A stretch of 64,000 bases of DNA from an uncultured bacterium (lineage in GTDB: Bacteria; Cyanobacteriota; Vampirovibrionia; Gastranaerophilales; Gastranaerophilaceae), in the NCBI GenBank assembly GCA_902777385.1, contig CACYTP010000001.1, forward strand, positions 204,419 to 268,418, read 5' to 3'. Shown one piece after another: positions 59,246-64,000 of this stretch. The notes below the pieces were generated by a model that did no database searches, was not told where the DNA came from, and saw only the letters and a list, made by a program, of their open reading frames with translations. Position numbers and translations under genes: made by a program. Numbering within the stretch: position 1 is the stretch's first letter; the number at the start of each line of letters is the position of its first letter.

Positions 59246-59897
59246 TTACTACCTTCAACAATCTTTCCCATACTTCTGAAATTCCACCGTTGGCATCAAT
59301 TGTTTTTAATGCACCTCTTGATTTGTAATAGTCAATCAACGGTGCTGTTTCTTTAAAGTATGTATCAAATCTTTCCTGTGCTATTTCTCTTGTGTCATCT
59401 TTTCTTTGTGTCAAATGTTCACCGCATTTATCACAAATGCCATCCTGTTTTGGAGCTTTAAATGCCAAATTGTATATTTCTCCACATTTTGGACAAGAAC
59501 GACGGTTAACAATTCTTTCAATTAAAACTTCCGTATCAATATCAAAATATATTGCACGGAAATCTACTTCTTCATTACCGTTAATTTCGTCATTCATTTT
59601 GGTTAAAGCATCAGCTTGTTCCAAACTTCTTGGATATCCGTCAAGAATGTATCCGTTTTTGCAATCATCCTGTGATAATCTGTTTTTGATAATTCTTGCT
59701 ACCAGCTGTACAGGTACAAGATGCCCTTCATCTATGTATAGTTTAGCTTCTTTGCCTGCTTCGGTTCCTGCCGAAATCTCAGCTCTCAATAATGAACCGG
59801 TATCTATATGAGGAAACTTTAAATGTTCTGCAAGCATTGTAGTCTGTGTACCTTTACCGCAAGCCGGCGGTCCAAGAAATATAAGTTCTTTTTTCAT
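59238..59897 (-). CDS. adk: Adenylate kinase
   Basis: A 219-residue enzyme for ATP + AMP = 2 ADP. P-loop FLGPPACGKGTQTTMLAEHL has Cys-Gly where GAG is usual; AMP-binding HIDTGSLLRAEI, DGYPRSLEQADAL, and LID region RRSCPKCGEIYN with a second CDKCGEHL, i.e. a four-cysteine zinc-bound lid as in Gram-positives. First gene of a minus operon adk-map-x-x-aroE. GAGAAGG ribosome site. Confidence 0.97.
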   Translation of the reverse strand: MKKELIFLGPPACGKGTQTTMLAEHLKFPHIDTGSLLRAEISAGTEAGKEAKLYIDEGHLVPVQLVARIIKNRLSQDDCKNGYILDGYPRSLEQADALTKMNDEINGNEEVDFRAIYFDIDTEVLIERIVNRRSCPKCGEIYNLAFKAPKQDGICDKCGEHLTQRKDDTREIAQERFDTYFKETAPLIDYYKSRGALKTIDANGGISEVWERLLKVVND

Positions 59898-59980
59898 ATT
59901 AAACCTTCTCTCCCGTGTCTAACTCTGTTTCTATAATACAACAACGTTAATTCAAATTCAAATGTTAATTTGTCCGAACA

Positions 59981-60017
59981 AAAAATTGCGATAAAAACGA
60001 AGTCGTGAGCAATTTTT
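59981..60017. terminator. Terminator-like hairpin in a divergent spacer
   Basis: AAAAATTGC (59981-59989) and GCAATTTTT (60009-60017) pair, with a small inner hairpin (ACGA/TCGT), and T-runs on both strands. It is between divergent adk and the 60074 gene, where no gene ends. Confidence 0.5.
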
Positions 60018-60073
60018 TTTACTAAAAAGTTTTAATATATAGGGATATTAACTGTTTGAAAGGAATTTTTATT

Positions 60074-60400
60074 ATGGGAAATGTAAACGGCATAGGAGAT
60101 GTTTCTCCAAAACTTATTCAGCTTACTCGGGAATTTCAGGCACAGCATAAAAACGAACCTGATGATGATAAAAAATACAGCAAGTTGTGTCTGTTTTTAC
60201 AGAAAAATAGTTTTATATATTCTGATGCTGACAGAAAATATATTGCAGACCTGAAACCAAAAAGTGAATCTAAAGAAAATTACACGGCACCGGATTTTGA
60301 GGAGCAATTTGCAGATCCGATGTCTGAATTTATGTATTATGAACAGCAGGCATTTAACGAAGAAATATATGGTGCATTAGGTTTGGATATTTATGATTAA
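60074..60400 (+). CDS. Small soluble protein of unknown function
   Basis: A 108-residue acidic protein: GNVNGIGDVSPKLIQLTREF, then QHKNEPDDDKKYSKLCLFLQ, ADRKYIADLKPKSESKEN and a C-terminal MYYEQQAFNEEIYGALGLDIY. No motif recognised; mostly helical. ATG at 60074 is used with AAAGGAA just upstream; an in-frame TTG at 60056 lies before that site. Monocistronic, convergent with the XRE regulator. Its start style (polar, NGIG) resembles other lineage-specific short proteins here. Confidence 0.6.
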   Translation: MGNVNGIGDVSPKLIQLTREFQAQHKNEPDDDKKYSKLCLFLQKNSFIYSDADRKYIADLKPKSESKENYTAPDFEEQFADPMSEFMYYEQQAFNEEIYGALGLDIYD

Positions 60401-60425
60401 AATAATATTAAGCACGCTGTAATTG

Positions 60426-60443
60426 TCTGATATTAATATCAGA
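60426..60443. promoter_or_regulatory. Perfect 18-bp palindrome
   Basis: TCTGATATTAATATCAGA is fully self-complementary. It lies in the convergent spacer between the 60400 stop and the XRE regulator stop; no T-run follows, so a protein-binding site is as likely as a terminator. Confidence 0.45.
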
Positions 60444-60470
60444 TTGCCAAATTGTTCGTATTAATCTTTT

Positions 60471-60683
60471 TTAGATTTGTTCATCAGGGATATATTTTAG
60501 CAGGTCGTTTGGTGTGCATTCAAGAACGAAGCATAATTTGTTCAGTGTTGCAAAATCAATACCTTTGGTTTTGTTGTAGAATAAATTTGATACTGTTGTA
60601 TGCTTTAGTCCTGCAATTTTTGCTACATCCGCAATTTGTAGTCTTCTATACCCCATCATGGTCGATATGGTATTTTTTATCAT
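60471..60683 (-). CDS. XRE-family (Cro/C1-type) transcriptional regulator
   Basis: A 70-residue single-domain HTH protein: RRLQIADVAKIAGLKHTTVSNLF is the helix-turn-helix, followed by NKTKGIDFATLNKLCFVLEC and TPNDLLKYIP, the standard HTH_XRE end. It works as a small dimeric repressor or antitoxin-type regulator. It is divergent from the 60797 gene with a promoter/operator in between, so it most likely controls that gene and itself. No toxin gene is evident beside it. Confidence 0.88.
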   Translation of the reverse strand: MIKNTISTMMGYRRLQIADVAKIAGLKHTTVSNLFYNKTKGIDFATLNKLCFVLECTPNDLLKYIPDEQI

Positions 60684-60714
60684 ACTAAAATTTTATAAAA
60701 TATTTCTTTATAAG

Positions 60715-60754
60715 TTGACATTTACTACTATATAAGATAATATTCCTATATAAG
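60715..60754 (+). promoter_or_regulatory. Promoter with direct-repeat operator
   Basis: TTGACA (60715-60720), 17 bases, TAATAT (60738-60743) is a near-perfect promoter for the 60797 gene. CTATATAAG occurs twice (60728-60736 and 60746-60754), 18 bases apart, overlapping and following the -10, as expected for a Cro-type repressor site. Confidence 0.65.
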
Positions 60755-60796
60755 GGAATAAATAGTTAATATTACTTATTATACAGGATTAAATTT

Positions 60797-60991
60797 ATGA
60801 GAACGATTGAGCAAGAAGATTTGAAAGACGAAATTTTTGGACCGTTATCCGCATTAGAGTCTTATATTTCCGTACTTTCTGATTATATGGAAATTCATGA
60901 AGATATCCTTGAAATTAATCATGCAAGTCTGATTATTTACAAAATGCAGGAAGAACTTGATAAGATTAAGAGTTTTGTTGATAACTATTAG
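60797..60991 (+). CDS. Small acidic helical protein
   Basis: A 64-residue protein: RTIEQEDLKDEIFGPLSALE, then SVLSDYMEIHEDILEIN and KMQEELDKIKSFVDNY. Helical and acidic, with no signal peptide. It starts 54 bases after a strong promoter with direct repeats and is divergent from the XRE regulator. Acidic, small and regulator-linked, it could be a regulated stress or phage-type protein, but no family is recognised. A strong terminator follows. Confidence 0.6.
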   Translation: MRTIEQEDLKDEIFGPLSALESYISVLSDYMEIHEDILEINHASLIIYKMQEELDKIKSFVDNY

Positions 60992-61018
60992 ATAAATTTC
61001 TTCCGAAATCCACGACAA

Positions 61019-61048
61019 AAAAGCACGGATTTAATCCGTGCTTTTAAG
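61019..61048. terminator. Bidirectional intrinsic terminator
   Basis: AAAAGCACGGAT and ATCCGTGCTTTT pair around TTA, with T/A runs on both sides; it serves the 60797 gene and convergent gyrA. Confidence 0.92.
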
Positions 61049-61067
61049 CTTATTTATACCGATAATT

Positions 61068-63632
61068 TTATTGATTATCGTCTGAGACAGGAGTGTCAAA
61101 CATATTTGTCTGACCAACATTTTCATTTTCTTCTGCTTCAGCTTTCATATTGTCTTTGATAATGGTTTCATCATTATCCGGATTTACGATTTTGTTTACT
61201 GAAACAACGGTATCACCTTCTACAAGGTTTTGAGCCCTTACACCTGTTGCAGGACGACCCTGACGGGATATAGAACCTGCATTCAATCTTGTAACAACGC
61301 CGTTAGCAGTTACCATCATGATATCATCAGTATCTTTTACGATAGTCAGAGCTACAAGTCTTGATGTTGCAGATTTGAATTTCGTTGCAATCAAACCTAA
61401 ACCGCTTCTGTTTTGACTTCTAAATTCGGAAAGTTTTGTACGTTTTCCAAATCCGTCTGAAGTTACAACAAGTAAATCAGCATCATAATCTCTCGGAACG
61501 ATATCGCAACCGATAATTTCATCACCTGTTCTGAGTTTCATTGCAGTAACACCTCTTGCACTTCTGCCCAAAGGTCTTAAATCTTGGATTGGGAATCTGA
61601 TTGCCATACCGCAAGATGTTCCGATAATAATTTCGTCACGGGAAGTTGCAAGTTTTACCCAATTCAAGCTGTCGCCTTCTTCCAGTCCGATTGCGATTAT
61701 ACCGTTTCTTCTGATATTTGAGAAGTTATCCAGTTCAATTCTCTTTATGTAGCCTTTCTTTGTAAGCATTATCAAATTAAGTTCGTGTGAGAATTGACTT
61801 ACAGGAACAACTGCCGTAATTTGTTCATCCTGTTCTATCGGAAGAACATTTACTATCGGTAAACCCTTAGCCTGACGGCCGCCTTCAGGGAAGTCATATA
61901 CATTCAAGCTGTATACGGTACCTTTAGATGAGAAGAACAATACCTTATCGTGCATCATTGCCGTAAAGAAATGTTGAATATCATCATCCTCTTTTGTTTT
62001 AATACCGGATTTTCCTCTTGTTGCACGGTTTTGACGTTCAAATGTGTCAAGTGAAATTCTCTTCAGGTATCCCTGATGTGTAATGAATACTGCCATAGGA
62101 GTATTCGGAGTTAAGTCTTCAATAGTAACTTCACCCTGTTCAGGAACAATCTGAGTCTTTCTGTCATCGCCGTATTTTTCTTTATCTTCAAGTAATTCTG
62201 CTTTGATGATGTCAAGAATTTTTTGACGACTTGCAAGGATGTCCTCGTATTCGGCAATCTTCTTGATTAATTCATCATATTCAGCCTTAACTTTGTCTTG
62301 CTCCAATCCTGTCAATCTTCTTAATTGCATTTCAAGGATTGCGTTAGCCTGATCAATATCAAGACCGAATCTGCTCATCAAGCCTTCTCTTGCATCATCA
62401 GTGGTTTTTGACTTCTTAATTAATTCAATAACTTCGTCAATTGAACCCAAAGCAATCATCAAGCCTGCCAATATATGTGCTCTGACTTTTGCTTTTTTCA
62501 GGAAGAAAATAGTCCTTCTTGTTACTATTTCAACCCTGTGTTCAACGAACTCATTTAACACTTCGTACAAATTCAACAATCTTGGTTGTTTACCGCAAAG
62601 TGCAAGCATATTTACACCAAAAGTTGTTGAAAGCTGTGTATATTTGAATAAATTATTTTTTACAACATCAGGTTTAGCGTCACGTTTTAGTTCAACAACA
62701 ATACGGACACCGTCCCTATCGGATTCATCACGAATATCTGATATTCCGTTAATTCTCTGGTCTTTAACAAGTTCTGCCATTTTTTCGATAAGCATTGACT
62801 TGTTAACCTGATAAGGAATTTCCGTAATAATAATAGCTGTTCTTGACTGTCTGCCGGCTCCGCCTGCAATTTCTTCGTATCCTGCAACAGCCTGCATCTT
62901 GATAGAACCACGACCTGTTTCATAAGCCTGTTTTATATCGTTCAACCCTACAATAGTTGCCGCTGTAGGGAAATCAGGTCCTTTTATGTATTCCATTAAT
63001 TCTGCAACCGTAATATTAGGATTGTCAATTAATGCAATGGTACCGTCAACTACTTCTGCCAGATTATGAGGCGGTATATTTGTTGCCATACCAACTGCAA
63101 TACCGGAACATCCGTTCAAAAGCAGCATTGGCAGTCTTACAGGTAAAACTGTCGGCTCTTGTAATGAACCGTCAAAGTTAGGTTCAAATTCAACAGTTTC
63201 ACAGTCAATATCTGCTAACATAGACTGAGTAATCTTGTGCATACGGGCTTCTGTATAACGCATTGCGGCTGCCCCGTCACCATCAACCGAACCAAAGTTC
63301 CCGTGACCGTCAACTACAAGATATCTTGTATTAAAATCCTGAGCCAAACGTACTAACGCTTCATATACAGAACTGTCACCGTGAGGGTGATATTTACCAA
63401 GAACTTCACCAACGATACGGGCACATTTTCTGAACGGTTTATCAGGTGTCATACCTAATTCGTTCATAGCATATAAAATACGTCTGTGTACAGGTTTTAG
63501 ACCGTCACGAACGTCAGGTAACGCACGCCCAACGATTACACTCATTGCATAATCTATATAGCAGCGTTTCATCTCTTCTCTAATATTAACGTCAACGATT
63601 TTACCATCGCCAAATATATTTTGTTGACTCAA
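61068..63632 (-). CDS. gyrA: DNA gyrase subunit A
   Basis: An 854-residue topoisomerase subunit that cuts and rejoins DNA. The catalytic Tyr is Y126 in [10 protein letters not shown]; the quinolone region is [20 protein letters not shown] with Ser87 and Glu91 at the positions of E. coli S83 and D87, i.e. an unaltered-looking site. The GyrA-box region reads [13 protein letters not shown], a diverged form, and six beta-propeller blades follow, ending in an acidic tail. It starts at TTG 63632 with GGAGG 7 bases upstream; an ATG (frame of MEDEN) in the same spot is out of frame. ParC is a lesser alternative. gyrB is not adjacent. Confidence 0.93.
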   Translation of the reverse strand: MSQQNIFGDGKIVDVNIREEMKRCYIDYAMSVIVGRALPDVRDGLKPVHRRILYAMNELGMTPDKPFRKCARIVGEVLGKYHPHGDSSVYEALVRLAQDFNTRYLVVDGHGNFGSVDGDGAAAMRYTEARMHKITQSMLADIDCETVEFEPNFDGSLQEPTVLPVRLPMLLLNGCSGIAVGMATNIPPHNLAEVVDGTIALIDNPNITVAELMEYIKGPDFPTAATIVGLNDIKQAYETGRGSIKMQAVAGYEEIAGGAGRQSRTAIIITEIPYQVNKSMLIEKMAELVKDQRINGISDIRDESDRDGVRIVVELKRDAKPDVVKNNLFKYTQLSTTFGVNMLALCGKQPRLLNLYEVLNEFVEHRVEIVTRRTIFFLKKAKVRAHILAGLMIALGSIDEVIELIKKSKTTDDAREGLMSRFGLDIDQANAILEMQLRRLTGLEQDKVKAEYDELIKKIAEYEDILASRQKILDIIKAELLEDKEKYGDDRKTQIVPEQGEVTIEDLTPNTPMAVFITHQGYLKRISLDTFERQNRATRGKSGIKTKEDDDIQHFFTAMMHDKVLFFSSKGTVYSLNVYDFPEGGRQAKGLPIVNVLPIEQDEQITAVVPVSQFSHELNLIMLTKKGYIKRIELDNFSNIRRNGIIAIGLEEGDSLNWVKLATSRDEIIIGTSCGMAIRFPIQDLRPLGRSARGVTAMKLRTGDEIIGCDIVPRDYDADLLVVTSDGFGKRTKLSEFRSQNRSGLGLIATKFKSATSRLVALTIVKDTDDIMMVTANGVVTRLNAGSISRQGRPATGVRAQNLVEGDTVVSVNKIVNPDNDETIIKDNMKAEAEENENVGQTNMFDTPVSDDNQ

Positions 63633-63652
63633 TTTTCATCCTCCATGTCGGG

Positions 63653-63672
63653 TATAATATAGCTATATCATA
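63653..63672. promoter_or_regulatory. Near-perfect palindrome in the gyrA upstream region
   Basis: TATAATATAGCTATATCATA is self-complementary at 18 of 20 positions and includes a TATTAT-like -10 for gyrA on the minus strand. It may be the gyrA promoter with a regulator site, or chance in AT-rich DNA. Confidence 0.35.
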
Positions 63673-63825
63673 GCATAAACATAGCTTTTTGGGTAATTTT
63701 ACAAAAAACTTTACAATTAGAAAATCTTACAAACAAGCTGCGAAATAAAACAGTGAAGGTAAGTGAACTTTTAGAGATTTTTGATATTCTGGACTATGAA
63801 ATTATAGTAAGAAAAAGATAAGAAT

Positions 63826-63845
63826 CCCTACTCACAATGACATAA
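63826..63845. repeat. Truncated REP-like end
   Basis: CCCTACTCACAATGACAT resembles the CTCGCAATGACA end of the REP-like repeat at 33645-33690; the rest of the element is missing. Confidence 0.5.
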
Positions 63846-63879
63846 TATATTTATATGCAGAAATAAAAAATAAATACCA

Positions 63880-63925
63880 TGTCATTACGAGCAAATCAAA
63901 GGCTTGATTTGCGAAGTAATCCAGC
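63880..63925. repeat. REP-like palindromic repeat upstream of GIY-YIG gene
   Basis: TGTCATTACGAG...GCGAAGTAATCCAGC with a perfect inner stem GCAAATCAA (63891-63899) and TTGATTTGC (63904-63912). It is the same class as 33645-33690 in reverse orientation. Confidence 0.85.
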
Positions 63926-63938
63926 TTATCATAACGAT

Positions 63939-64000
63939 ATGTCAGAAGAAAAACAATATTATGTTTATATATTATTCAATAAAAAGAATGGGACTTTATA
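63939..64000 (+). CDS. GIY-YIG nuclease family protein, 5' fragment
   Basis: The last 62 bases encode MSEEKQYYVYILFNKKNGTL and a following Y codon start, cut by the window end. 'YYVYIL..K.NGTLY' is the opening of UPF0213/UvrC-type GIY-YIG proteins, in which GTLYIG is the GIY-YIG start. The frame stays open upstream to ATG 63879, so a longer form would begin with residues encoded by the REP repeat (MSLRANQRLDLRSNPAYHND). No good ribosome site decides between the starts. Confidence 0.75.
   Translation, partial: MSEEKQYYVYILFNKKNGTL

Noticed and set aside
62401..62811. 136-residue plus-strand frame
   Set aside because: Antisense to gyrA with no supporting signal.
61340..63400. gyrA quinolone-resistance changes
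   Set aside because: Positions equivalent to E. coli S83 and D87 are Ser and Glu, a common wild-type state.
63753..63821. 22-residue frame MKVSELLEIFDILDYEIIVR plus two residues
   Set aside because: Resembles the start of small conserved proteins but is very short, with a GTG start and no ribosome site; at most a remnant.

Overview
The window is AT-rich bacterial DNA with dense genes and short spacers. It looks like a non-photosynthetic relative of Cyanobacteria of the Gastranaerophilales (Melainabacteria/Vampirovibrionia) type. Reasons: two pseudopilin-like proteins with the signature AFTLAEVLITLGIIGVV followed by a C-terminal DGWQ-type ending; a protein whose N-terminus reads like the cyanobacterial DUF1822 family; a DprA-like protein of the type annotated in cyanobacteria as DNA recombination-mediator protein A; a Gram-negative envelope (TolC proteins, Skp-like chaperone, TonB-like protein); and partial flagellar genes. 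This placement is an inference from family resemblance. No rRNA, tRNA, CRISPR array or insertion sequence was seen.

Layout. 1-2.4 kb: ferritin, a guanidine-I riboswitch driving a Gdx exporter, a YjbR-type protein and a flavodoxin-like reductase. 2.4-7.0 kb: a tripartite drug-efflux locus (marR-emrA-emrB on minus, a divergent tolC-like gene on plus) with a probable MarR operator between. 8.3-16.2 kb: an unusual operon with a 1244-residue DUF1822/TonB protein, a sigma-70-family factor, a zinc-ribbon/STAND-like ATPase and a secreted parvulin. 16.2-25 kb: rsmD, fixCX, a pseudopilin with a poly-G tract and repeat-derived leader, pcrA, a DprA-like gene and a HEAT-like protein. 25.2-31.6 kb: fliE, fliF, an unrecognised protein in the fliG position, fliH, flhA, yidD. 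31.7-44 kb: rpsO, several lineage-specific proteins, a second pseudopilin with repeat DNA in its leader, a GalT-family protein whose catalytic motif looks destroyed, a second TolC protein, a flavin reductase-rubredoxin fusion, pyrF, a Skp-like chaperone and a long axial-like protein. 43.8-56.3 kb: the fatty-acid cluster yceD-rpmF-plsX-fabH-fabD-fabG-acpP-fabF, interrupted by a GAPDH-start mini-protein, an ORF6N (phage-type) gene, a putative ADP-ribosyltransferase and a putative multidomain zinc protease. 56.3-59.9 kb: adk-map-two unknowns-aroE on minus. 60-64 kb: small unknown genes, an XRE regulator with a likely operator, gyrA, and at the edge a GIY-YIG gene start preceded by a REP-type repeat.

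The most interesting signals are (1) the DUF1822/TonB-sigma-ATPase operon, which has the shape of an envelope-to-transcription signalling unit; (2) repetitive intergenic (REP-like) DNA translated as the disposable leaders of pseudopilins, one copy beside an 11-G tract and two compensating frameshift points; (3) two convergent toxin/effector-like genes inside the fatty-acid cluster; (4) a fliF whose FliG-binding tail seems kept while the neighbouring fliG position holds something else; (5) a GalT homologue without its active-site histidine.
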